Of a stretch of DNA of 64,000 nucleotides, positions 1-7,479 are shown piece after piece. The stretch comes from Bryobacterales bacterium F-183 (GTDB lineage: Bacteria; Acidobacteriota; Terriglobia; Bryobacterales; Bryobacteraceae), in contig AP025252.1 in assembly GCA_016865505.2 (NCBI GenBank), positions 4,092,001 through 4,156,000 on the forward strand. The letters are read 5' to 3'. Position numbers and translations under genes: made by a program. Below the pieces are notes generated by a model. It had not been told where the DNA came from, ran no database searches, and saw only the letters and a program-made list of their open reading frames with translations. Within the stretch, counting starts at the first letter, position 1, and each line of letters begins with the position of its first letter.

Positions 1-1052
1 TCTTTGGTGGTGGGGGTCAGGATGTCGCAGCCATTCTGCGTGACGACCACCGTGTCTTCGATGCGGATTCCGCCTTCGCCAGCGATGTAGATTCCCGGTT
101 CGACCGTGATGGCCATTCCGGGGCGAAGCTTGGTTTTGTCTTTGGCGCGGATGCCCGGCATTTCGTGGATTTCAAGTCCAAGGCCGTGCCCGGTAGAGTG
201 GGTAAACAGCTCCCCAAACCCCTTCGCTTTCAGCATCTCGCGCGCTGCCCGATCCACGGAGCCGGCGGTAACGCCAGCGCGAATCGAATCCAGCGCCGCT
301 AGTTGAGCCTCCAATACAGCCTCATACCAACCGCGGACTTTTGCGGACGGGCGGCCCAGGTGCAGCATGCGCGTCATGTCGCTAGCATAGCCTCCCCGGC
401 TGGCGCCCATATCAATTAATAGTAGTATATCCGGGCCGATCCGGGCGTCTGTTGGGTGCGCGTGCGGAAGGGCGGTCCGAGGTCCAGAAGCGACGATCGT
501 TTCGAACGACGGACCAGATGCTCCCTTCTTCCGTTGCTGGTACTCGAGTTCCGCCGCTATGTCAGACTCTCGCAAGCCGGGCTTGATTTTGCGCACCGTT
601 GCGTCAAAGGCCGCCGAGTTGACCTTGACTGACTCCCGTATCAGAGCGATTTCGGTGTCATCTTTAACTTGCCGCTGCTTTTCGACCACGCCCTCGACTG
701 TCACCAATTTGGCACCCTTGGGCAACTTCGCTTCCATCTGGCGAAGTTCCGCGACACTGGTGGCAGCCGGATCGTAGCCGATTCGCACGCCTCGCCGTCG
801 CGACAAATGCTCTACTGCAGCCAGTGCCATCATGCGGTGCTTTGTGATGATGCGCGTCTCACCACCGGCAAACTCTTCCGATGCTTGTACGGTGTAGCGA
901 GGGTCGGTGAACAGGGTGGTCTGGCCGTCCGCCGTCACTAGGCATCCTGCATTGGAGCCCGTAAACCCCGTGAGGTAACGAATGTTCGGCAGTGTCTGCA
1001 CAAGCAGTGCGTCAACACCTGCCTCGGCGAAATCGAGTTCTAGCTTTCGCAT
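1..1052 (-). CDS. Xaa-Pro aminopeptidase, M24B family (3' end outside window)
   Basis: Metallopeptidase of the creatinase/aminopeptidase P family, which removes N-terminal residues preceding proline. I translated it directly from the edge: 350 codons are open with no stop, so the C-terminus lies left of base 1. The N-terminal creatinase domain begins MRKLELDFAEAG. The C-terminal pita-bread domain shows the dinuclear-metal ligands in order: LIDMGAS and ASDMTRM (two Asp), HSTGHGLGLEIHE (His), TVEPGIY (Glu) and GIRIEDTV (Glu). The ATG at 1052 is 12 nt after the stop of the quinone oxidoreductase upstream, and an in-frame TAG (that same stop) blocks a longer start, so the two genes are probably co-transcribed. 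There is no signal peptide, so it is cytoplasmic. The family is secure; the exact substrate is not. Confidence 0.93.
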   Translation of the reverse strand, partial: MRKLELDFAEAGVDALLVQTLPNIRYLTGFTGSNAGCLVTADGQTTLFTDPRYTVQASEEFAGGETRIITKHRMMALAAVEHLSRRRGVRIGYDPAATSVAELRQMEAKLPKGAKLVTVEGVVEKQRQVKDDTEIALIRESVKVNSAAFDATVRKIKPGLRESDIAAELEYQQRKKGASGPSFETIVASGPRTALPHAHPTDARIGPDILLLIDMGASRGGYASDMTRMLHLGRPSAKVRGWYEAVLEAQLAALDSIRAGVTAGSVDRAAREMLKAKGFGELFTHSTGHGLGLEIHEMPGIRAKDKTKLRPGMAITVEPGIYIAGEGGIRIEDTVVVTQNGCDILTPTTK

Positions 1053-1064
1053 CGTGACTGTGGG

Positions 1065-2036
1065 CTAGTCGACCAGCAACAACAGCTTGCCGGTAGTTTT
1101 GCGGCTTTCCAGATCGGTGTGCGCTTTGGCAGCACTGGCCAACGGGTACTTATGCTCGATGCGTAGCTTCAGCTTGCCTTCTCCAAGCCAGCGGAAAAGG
1201 TCGCCGCTGCGCCAGAGCAACTCATCCCGGGTGGCAGCGTAGTGCGCCAGCGTCGGGCGGGTCAGGAATAGAGAGCCTTTCTGGTTGAGAACCAACGGAG
1301 CAATCTCGGGGACTGGGCCGCTGGCGTTGCCGAAGGTCACCATCAGTCCCCGGGGGCGCAGCGAGTCGAGGCTCTTCATAAACGTTGACGCGCCGACTGA
1401 GTCGTACACAACGTCGACGCCCTTGCCACCTGTGAACTCGCGTGCGGCTTGTTGGAAGTCCTCACGAGTGTAGACTACCGTAAGATCCGCACCATGGGCT
1501 TTGGCCAACTCCGCCTTCTCATCTGAGCCAACTGTCGCGATCACCTTGGCACCCAACATTTTGGCGATCTGTACAAGTAGAAGCCCCACGCCTCCCGCAG
1601 CTGCGTGAACCAGACAGGTCTCAGCGGCCTTCAAGGGCCAAGTGGAATGCGTGAGGTAATGTGCCGTCATGCCCTGGAGCATGGTGGCTGCGGCGGACTC
1701 GAAGTCCAGACCTTCCGGAATGGGAACGAGTTGCCAACTGGGAACAACAGCGTACTCGGCGTACGACCCGCGCGCCATCGCATAGGCAACGCGGTCGCCC
1801 GGTTTGACCTCGGTTACGCCCTCGCCGACGGCTTCCACGACACCAGCAGCCTCCATGCCGAGCCCGATCGGCGCGTCTGCCTTGTAGAGGCCGGTACGAA
1901 AGTAAACGTCGATAAAGTTGACTCCGCTGACCGCAATCTTGACAAGGGCTTGGCCTTTCGCCGGAGTAGGCTTGGGGAGGTCGGCGTACTGAAGTTGGTC
2001 CACGCCGCCGGGCGTGTTGACGAAGACGGCTTTCAT
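1065..2036 (-). CDS. NADPH:quinone oxidoreductase (zeta-crystallin/Qor-like, MDR superfamily)
   Basis: Medium-chain dehydrogenase/reductase of the zinc-free quinone reductase branch, about 323 aa, the normal family length. Visible motifs are the GroES-like N-terminus with GVNFIDVYFRTGLY, the quinone-reductase signature around AAATMLQGMTAHYL, and the nucleotide-binding loop AAAGGVGLLLVQIAK. The catalytic-zinc Cys/His pattern of alcohol dehydrogenases is absent. I chose ATG at 2036 (MKAVFVNT) over an in-frame TTG at 2042, because it matches the usual N-terminus of the family. It is divergent from the Fur-family gene across a 52-nt gap and lies 12 nt upstream of the M24 peptidase. Physiological substrate unknown. 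Confidence 0.92.
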   Translation of the reverse strand: MKAVFVNTPGGVDQLQYADLPKPTPAKGQALVKIAVSGVNFIDVYFRTGLYKADAPIGLGMEAAGVVEAVGEGVTEVKPGDRVAYAMARGSYAEYAVVPSWQLVPIPEGLDFESAAATMLQGMTAHYLTHSTWPLKAAETCLVHAAAGGVGLLLVQIAKMLGAKVIATVGSDEKAELAKAHGADLTVVYTREDFQQAAREFTGGKGVDVVYDSVGASTFMKSLDSLRPRGLMVTFGNASGPVPEIAPLVLNQKGSLFLTRPTLAHYAATRDELLWRSGDLFRWLGEGKLKLRIEHKYPLASAAKAHTDLESRKTTGKLLLLVD

Positions 2037-2065
2037 TTTCAATAGTTAGCTTAACGCGTGTAGAC

Positions 2066-2080
2066 GAGCGTGGTACGCTC
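2066..2080. promoter_or_regulatory. Perfect inverted repeat upstream of the Fur-family gene
   Basis: GAGCGT-GGT-ACGCTC is a perfect 6-bp inverted repeat with a 3-nt centre. It lies in the short divergent gap between the oxidoreductase and the Fur-family gene, ends 8 nt before the GTG start and is directly followed by the purine-rich AGAGGAAAG. It could be an operator or an RNA hairpin next to the ribosome-binding site. It is GC-rich and does not resemble the AT-rich classical Fur box. Function is inferred from position only. Confidence 0.35.
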
Positions 2081-2088
2081 AGAGGAAA

Positions 2089-2604
2089 GTGGCTGCAATC
2101 GGCATCAAAGATTCGCTGAAATCGCAGGGCGTTCGCCTCACGCGACAGCGCGAAATCCTGCTGGAATTGATTGACAAATCGGGCAAGCATCTGGATGCCG
2201 AAACGTTGTTCGAGCTGGCGCAGAAGCAGGATCCGAAGCTCAATCGGGTCACTGTATACCGCACTTTGAAGATGCTCAAAGAGAGCGGTCTTGTCGATGA
2301 GCTGGATCTGATGCATATGGGCGGCGACCAGCATTATTACGAGACGCGTCTCAAGCAGGAGCATGCTCACGTCATTTGCCTGCGATGCGGCAAGGTAGAA
2401 GAGTTCTTTGGCGAGCCACTACAGAAACTGCGGCGGCAAGTAGAGCAGCACTTCGGATTTCAGATCATGTTGGCGCGAACCGAGATTGGCGGGTATTGCG
2501 CGCACTGCCAGGTGCTACGCGAGCAGGAAGTAGAGGCTGCAGCGGCATTGCCACCCACGACCACCGCCAAGCGCCGCAGCGCGACGGCCGCAGTAGCAAA
2601 ATGA
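2089..2604 (+). CDS. Fur-family transcriptional repressor
   Basis: Metal- or peroxide-responsive repressor of the Fur superfamily (Fur, PerR or Zur), 171 aa. The winged-helix DNA-binding domain is at about residues 5-80, with LTRQREILLEL and recognition-helix region NRVTVYRTLKML. The C-terminal dimerisation domain has HAHVICLRCGKVEEF and the two structural-zinc pairs C97/C100 and C137/C140. The tail from about 148 is Ala/Thr/Lys-rich and longer than usual. The only start that keeps the N-terminal helix is GTG at 2089, with AGAGGAAA immediately upstream at short spacing. The next gene starts inside its stop codon (ATGA), so the two are translationally coupled. Which metal or signal it senses cannot be told from sequence. 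Confidence 0.92.
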   Translation: MAAIGIKDSLKSQGVRLTRQREILLELIDKSGKHLDAETLFELAQKQDPKLNRVTVYRTLKMLKESGLVDELDLMHMGGDQHYYETRLKQEHAHVICLRCGKVEEFFGEPLQKLRRQVEQHFGFQIMLARTEIGGYCAHCQVLREQEVEAAAALPPTTTAKRRSATAAVAK

Positions 2605-4229
2605 GCGCACGTCCCGCCGTACTGCTGGTAGTGAATCCTTCCGGCAACCGGACGCGAGTCGCCATCGACAAGTTACCCTTCATCATCGGGCGGCAAAGTG
2701 ACAGCGCGCTGGTGCTTCGCGACAACCGCGTTTCTCGTCAACATGCGCAGATTGTGTGCGAGGGCGCTGCCTACTTTATTGAAGATTTGGGCAGCCGGCA
2801 TGGCGTATTGGTGAATGGCGAGCCTGTTACGCGACAGGTGCTGAAGAGTTCTGACCGCATCGACTTTGGCTTTGAGGATTCGTACAAGATCACTTTCATG
2901 TACGACGATGACGAGGTCGGGCGTCTGCTGCAGCAGATCCAGACGGGCCAGTCCAACTTGCCGAACGGCGGCAATCTGGCTAAGTTACGGGCCGTCGTTG
3001 AGGTCGCGCGGACGTTGCGCAACTCGCTGGCCGTCGAAGAGGTGCTGGCGGCGGTGCTCGATGCAGCGCTCACGATTACGGGCACGGAGTCCGGCTTTAT
3101 TTATCTGCGCGAGAAGCGCGATCAACCCTTGCAGGTGAAGTTGTCGCGCGATGCGAAGGGGCAGCCACTAGGTGCAGAGCGCAATCCTAGCGTGACGGCC
3201 ACGGAAATTGAAGCGGCGGTCGCCACGCGGCGCCAGTTTCTCTCCCTGACGATGCCGTTGGCCGACGGATCCCTAGCCATCGCTGTTCCCCTGATTCGGG
3301 TGCGGACGGAGAACATCGAAGAGACGCAGTATCTGTCACGCGCTGAAGATACGGCAGGCGTACTTTTGCTTGAGGGGGGCAAGCCGGACCTCTCGCAAGG
3401 TAGTGGCGAATTACTGCAGACCTTGGCTCTCGAGGCATCGACGATCCTGGAGAACGCCCGCCTTTTGGACGAGGAACGGGCCAAGCAGCGGCTTGAGGAA
3501 GAGTTGGAGATCGCCCGGCGAATCCAGCAGGATATGTTGCCGCAGAACTTTCCCCAGGAGGGGTGGTTCCGCGCGATTGGCGCCAGTATTCCGTCACACC
3601 AGGTGGGCGGAGACTACTTCGACCTGCACAAGATTGGCGACGACATGTGGTGTATGGTCGTGGCCGACGCGAGCGGTAAGGGCGTTGGGCCTGCAATCTT
3701 CGCGTCCATCCTGCAGGGTGCATTCCTGGCTGCTCCGCCTGACCCGGATCGCATGTCCAGTCTGATCACGACCCTGAATAAGTACGTTTGCGAACGTGCA
3801 CAAGGCGAACGGTACGCAACGTTGTTTTATGCCCTGCTGAACTCCGACGGCATGCTGTATTGGGTCAACGCCGGACACTGCACTCCCATCGTTGTGAAGC
3901 CGGATGGACGTTCCGCGCTCATCGATGCCAATGGGGTACCGGTCGGCTTGTTGGAGGAATCAGAGTATGTCGTGCAGAGTGCCAAGCTCGACCCGGGCGA
4001 CAAAATAGTCGTTTATTCGGACGGACTGACCGACGCGCAGAACTTGGACGGTGAGTTCTTTGGCGCGCGGCGGGTTCGCAAACTGGTGCAAGAGTACGCA
4101 TTGCTCGATTGCCAAGGCCTGCATCGAAAGCTGGTGGAAGCGGCGGAGGCCCACACCGACGGTACTTTTGCCGCCGATGATATAACGGTTTTGGTCGTCG
4201 AGTATTTTCCGCCACAAATGGCGGTCTGA
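2601..4229 (+). CDS. FHA-GAF-PP2C (SpoIIE/RsbU-type) serine phosphatase
   Basis: Predicted PPM-type protein phosphatase with two sensory modules, 542 aa. An FHA phosphothreonine-binding domain (about 20-95) shows FIIGRQSDS, VSRQHAQI and DLGSRHGVLVNG. A GAF domain follows (about 135-290). A short helical linker (EEELEIARRIQQDMLP) leads into the SpoIIE phosphatase with metal-binding VGGDYFDLHKI, VADASGKGVGPA and late YSDGLTDAQ. The linker is the one typical of RsbU-like partner-switching phosphatases. I start at ATG 2601, which overlaps the Fur-family stop; upstream in-frame starts lie inside that gene. The usual substrate is an anti-sigma-factor antagonist, but none is encoded nearby. Cytoplasmic; no membrane segment. 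Confidence 0.92.
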   Translation: MSARPAVLLVVNPSGNRTRVAIDKLPFIIGRQSDSALVLRDNRVSRQHAQIVCEGAAYFIEDLGSRHGVLVNGEPVTRQVLKSSDRIDFGFEDSYKITFMYDDDEVGRLLQQIQTGQSNLPNGGNLAKLRAVVEVARTLRNSLAVEEVLAAVLDAALTITGTESGFIYLREKRDQPLQVKLSRDAKGQPLGAERNPSVTATEIEAAVATRRQFLSLTMPLADGSLAIAVPLIRVRTENIEETQYLSRAEDTAGVLLLEGGKPDLSQGSGELLQTLALEASTILENARLLDEERAKQRLEEELEIARRIQQDMLPQNFPQEGWFRAIGASIPSHQVGGDYFDLHKIGDDMWCMVVADASGKGVGPAIFASILQGAFLAAPPDPDRMSSLITTLNKYVCERAQGERYATLFYALLNSDGMLYWVNAGHCTPIVVKPDGRSALIDANGVPVGLLEESEYVVQSAKLDPGDKIVVYSDGLTDAQNLDGEFFGARRVRKLVQEYALLDCQGLHRKLVEAAEAHTDGTFAADDITVLVVEYFPPQMAV

Positions 4230-4266
4230 GCCGTCAGTTACCCTAAGATCTGAAGAGAGTCCCACG

Positions 4267-5649
4267 ATGAAGAAAAAAGTCTTCGCGGCAGTGTCCGCCA
4301 CGCTGGCGTTGGGCATGCTGCTCACCGCTTCCGACCCGGGTAGTTCCGATTGGCCTCAGTGGGGCGGTACGTCCGATCGAAACATGGTTTCGACCATGAA
4401 GGGCCTTCCTACGTCGTGGGATATCAACACCAAGGCGAACGTAAAGTGGATGGCTACGCTTGGTTCTCAAACCTACGGCAATCCTGTGGTCGCTGCGGGC
4501 AAGGTGTTTGTCGGCACCAATAATGAAGGCCTTCGCAATCCGAAAGAGGGTGGCGACCGTGGCGTCCTGATGGCGTTCCGTGAATCCGATGGTCAGTTCC
4601 TTTGGCAGCAGGCGAACCCGAAGTTGCCCGCGGGCCGCGTGAACGATTGGCCGTTCCAGGGAGTATGCGCTTCGCCTTTGGTGGAAGGCGAGATCCTGTA
4701 CTACGTCAACAATCGTGGCGAATTACAGGCGCTTGATGTAAACGGTGATGGCAAGGGCGGTGCCAAGGTGATCTGGAAGCTCGACATGATCGAAGAGCTC
4801 GGTTCGCACCCGCACAATATGTCGAATTCGTCGGTTACGAGTTGGGGCGATCTTCTCTACCTTTCTACCTCCAACGGCCAAGACGAAAGCCATGTGAACA
4901 TTCCTTCGCCGAAGGCTCCCGCAATTATTGCCGTGAACAAAAAGACCGGCAAAGTTGTTTGGGAGCAGAATCATGTTGGCAACCGGATCCTGCATGGTCA
5001 ATGGTCGTCGCCAGCCGTCGCAAAGATCGGCGACGTCGTGCAGGCGGTGATGGGAGAAGGTGATGGTTGGGTTCGGGGATATGACGCGGAGAAGGGAACC
5101 AAGCTTTGGGAGTTTGACATGAATCCCAAGGACTCGGTGTGGCCCAAGACGCGCAATGAAGTGATCTCGACCCCCGTGATTTACAACAACGTTGTGTACA
5201 TCGCCAACGGCCAGGATCCGGAGCACGGCGAAGGCGTTGGCCATCTGTACGCAATTGATGCGACCAAGCGTGGCGACATCACCAAGTCTGGACAGATCTG
5301 GCATTACGACAAGATCCGCCGCTCCATCTCCACGGGCGCAATCCATGACGGCATCCTGTACTACGCCGATTTCTCAGGCTTCCTGCATGCGCTCGACATT
5401 AAGACGGGGCAGGCCTACTGGACACATGACATGCTGGCCGCTATTTGGGGCAGCCCGATGGTGATCAACGGCAGCGTCTACCTTGGCGACGAAGATGGAG
5501 ATGTCGCTGTCCTGAAGGCGGGCAAAGAAAAGAAGCTCCTGGGTGAGTACAACATGGGTAGCTCGGTGTACTCCACTCCCGTGCCTGCCAACGGCGTCCT
5601 GTTTATTGCGAACCGGAACCAATTGTGGGCGCTGGCTGAGAAGAAGTAA
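4267..5649 (+). CDS. Exported PQQ-like beta-propeller protein
   Basis: Secreted or periplasmic eight-bladed propeller of the PQQ/BamB-like repeat type, 460 aa. The N-terminus MKKKVFAAVSATLALGMLLTAS is a signal peptide, followed by DWPQWGG, a very common start of acidobacterial and planctomycete PQQ-repeat proteins. Repeats with the Ala/Gly-Trp pattern recur: GRVNDWPFQG, GDGWVRGYDAEKGTKLWEF, GFLHALDIKTGQAYWT, DGDVAVLKAG. I see no haem-binding CxxCH and no clear quinoprotein-dehydrogenase active site, so a structural or scaffold role is as likely as an enzyme. GAAGAGAG lies 9 nt upstream of ATG. The last 47 nt overlap, tail to tail, the HisC-like gene on the other strand. Confidence 0.88.
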   Translation: MKKKVFAAVSATLALGMLLTASDPGSSDWPQWGGTSDRNMVSTMKGLPTSWDINTKANVKWMATLGSQTYGNPVVAAGKVFVGTNNEGLRNPKEGGDRGVLMAFRESDGQFLWQQANPKLPAGRVNDWPFQGVCASPLVEGEILYYVNNRGELQALDVNGDGKGGAKVIWKLDMIEELGSHPHNMSNSSVTSWGDLLYLSTSNGQDESHVNIPSPKAPAIIAVNKKTGKVVWEQNHVGNRILHGQWSSPAVAKIGDVVQAVMGEGDGWVRGYDAEKGTKLWEFDMNPKDSVWPKTRNEVISTPVIYNNVVYIANGQDPEHGEGVGHLYAIDATKRGDITKSGQIWHYDKIRRSISTGAIHDGILYYADFSGFLHALDIKTGQAYWTHDMLAAIWGSPMVINGSVYLGDEDGDVAVLKAGKEKKLLGEYNMGSSVYSTPVPANGVLFIANRNQLWALAEKK

Positions 5650-6712
5650 TCACGACCAGCTTCTCAAGCGCTGCGATCGTCGCATTGTTCTGCTCTGGCA
5701 ACCCTACAGAAAGCCGGAACGAATAGTCATCCAGGCCAGGATAGCCGGCAAAATTGCTGACATGAATGTTCTGCTCGCGTAGAGCAGCGGCGATCTCGGT
5801 GGCAGTCTTGCCGCTCGCCCTTGCATTCACCAGCACGAAGTTGGTGCGTGACGGGTACGCTGTGAGCCCAAGGTCTTGTAATGCTGTCGCGATACGGTCG
5901 CGTTCGCTGCAAATACCCGCGATCTTACTCTTTGCCCACTCCACGTCATCCAGGGCGGATATCGCTGCTGCGTGCGCCATGCGGTTGACGGAGTAGGATT
6001 GCGCGACGCGGTGCAGATAGTCGATGTGCTCGACTGATCCCATCGCATATCCAACACGTAGCGCTGCCAATCCAAAGGCTTTCGAAAAGCTACGCAGGAT
6101 CAGCAGGTGCGGGTACTTCGGAAGGAGGTCCACCACAGTCTCACCGTGGAACTCGTGGTAACACTCGTCCACCACCACAAGGAAGTCAGCGCGTTCGAGA
6201 ATCGCGATGATCTCTTGCCGCGGCACTGGAGTCCCGGTGGGGTTATTGGGATTCGCGATGTAAAGGATCTTTGTGCGATCCGTCACTTTGCTGAAGATCG
6301 CGTCCAGATTGAGTGTGAAGTCCGGATTCCGATCCGCATACACCGTAACGCCACCCACGGCACTGCAGGTGGTGGCGTAGTAAAAGAAGCTGGGTTTTGG
6401 GACGATGATCTCATCGCCGTTCGACAGAAAGGCGCGGGCAAGCCATTCGATGAGCTCATCCGACCCGTTGCCCACGGCGATCTGATCGAAAGCCACGCCG
6501 GTGTACTCAGAAATGCGGCGACGCAGGCCGCCTGAGAATGACTCGGGGTACCGGTTCGCTTGCTCTGCCGCGTCGCGCAACGCTTGTACGACCCTTGGAG
6601 AGGGCGGAAACGGCTGCTCATTGCGATCCAGGCGGATCTCATTTGGCACTGCGGGTGCGCTCGCCTGCCGCTTGGGCAGCCGCTTTACATAGTCCGGAAC
6701 AAGATCTCTCAT
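5603..6712 (-). CDS. hisC: HisC-like PLP-dependent aminotransferase (annotatable as histidinol-phosphate aminotransferase)
   Basis: Fold-type I aminotransferase, 369 aa, family length. In histidine synthesis HisC converts imidazole-acetol phosphate and glutamate to histidinol phosphate. Seen: ANPNNPTG, VVDECYHEF, and the PLP lysine in RSFSKAFGLAALRVGYA. The usual HisC N-terminal NENP-G-SP motif is replaced by NEQPFPPSP, so this is a divergent member. It is the last gene of a four-gene overlapping set; its ATG overlaps the TGA of the HAD gene by 4 nt. Because the HisD homolog in the same set has altered active-site residues, its substrate may be a related phospho-keto compound rather than the histidine precursor. 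The 3' end overlaps the PQQ gene by 47 nt. Confidence 0.85.
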   Translation of the reverse strand: MRDLVPDYVKRLPKRQASAPAVPNEIRLDRNEQPFPPSPRVVQALRDAAEQANRYPESFSGGLRRRISEYTGVAFDQIAVGNGSDELIEWLARAFLSNGDEIIVPKPSFFYYATTCSAVGGVTVYADRNPDFTLNLDAIFSKVTDRTKILYIANPNNPTGTPVPRQEIIAILERADFLVVVDECYHEFHGETVVDLLPKYPHLLILRSFSKAFGLAALRVGYAMGSVEHIDYLHRVAQSYSVNRMAHAAAISALDDVEWAKSKIAGICSERDRIATALQDLGLTAYPSRTNFVLVNARASGKTATEIAAALREQNIHVSNFAGYPGLDDYSFRLSVGLPEQNNATIAALEKLVVITSSQPAPTIGSGSQ

Positions 6713-7479
6713 AGCACCTGTGGGAGTTCAACAACAGAGTTCAGAATAGTGCGGCACCCTGCTTTGGCTAGGGTGTCGTGGCGGTCTTCACGATACGGGC
6801 CGGGGGGGAGCGCACCCACGATGCCAATGCTTCGGACGCGCGCTGCTTTGGCCGCTTCGATATCCGATAGTGTGTCGCCGACGAACACCGTGTCAGCAGG
6901 CGCGAAGTCGTACGACATTGCCTTTTCCAGAATGAAGGGATGTGGCTTGCCAAAGCTCTGCCCGGGTTGCGCCGCTTCCGCGCGGATCACATCGTCGTGC
7001 GTGATGATTCGGCTGGCATCAAAGTATTCGAGAATTCCTGCCGCCTCAAGCGGAGCGATGGCCTCCGGGTGCGGACGGCCGGTGGCGACAGCACATCGAT
7101 GCTCGGTGGTGAGCGTCGCCAGCAACTCGCGTGGATTCGAGACCAGCAGTTCCACCGGCGGCGCACTTTCGTTCTGAATGCGCTGGCAGACTTCGTGACA
7201 GCGGATCCAAGCTTCCTCGCGATAGCCCGGGCAGGCGGCCAAGAGGTGCTTGCCAGTGAGGTGCTCATGCGCCTGACGGAAGCCGTCAAAATCTCGCCAC
7301 GCCGACAGTGCAATAAATGCAAGGTCCCAATTGTGGTTGACGGCGTGGTTCTTTACCCAGTAGATGAACTCGTCGGGAATCGTAGCCTGTGGCTCGATCT
7401 CTGCGACGCCAGCACGCGCCGAGCGCCAGTAACCAGCCTCGGAGGTAAGTACGCCGTCGAGGTCAAAGACGATCAACAT
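6709..7479 (-). CDS. HAD-superfamily phosphatase in the hisD/hisC-like cassette
   Basis: Haloacid-dehalogenase-fold hydrolase, 256 aa, complete. Motif I is FDLDGVLTSE with nucleophile Asp6 and acid/base Asp8. Motif II Thr is in AVATGRPHPEA. Motif III Lys is in FGKPHPF. Motif IV is VFVGDTLSDIEAA. The cap between motifs I and II is large and helical (about 20-130) and contains the unusual NHAVNHNWDLAFI. The gene overlaps the kinase upstream by 7 nt and HisC-like downstream by 4 nt, so stoichiometric expression is likely. By context it could supply the histidinol-phosphate phosphatase step or dephosphorylate an analogous phospho-amino alcohol; this is inference. Confidence 0.88.
   Translation of the reverse strand: MLIVFDLDGVLTSEAGYWRSARAGVAEIEPQATIPDEFIYWVKNHAVNHNWDLAFIALSAWRDFDGFRQAHEHLTGKHLLAACPGYREEAWIRCHEVCQRIQNESAPPVELLVSNPRELLATLTTEHRCAVATGRPHPEAIAPLEAAGILEYFDASRIITHDDVIRAEAAQPGQSFGKPHPFILEKAMSYDFAPADTVFVGDTLSDIEAAKAARVRSIGIVGALPPGPYREDRHDTLAKAGCRTILNSVVELPQVL

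Noticed and set aside
1621-2370. Minus-strand ORF of 249 aa spanning the oxidoreductase/Fur gap
   Set aside because: It crosses two well-supported genes on different frames and its sequence is Arg-rich without a domain.
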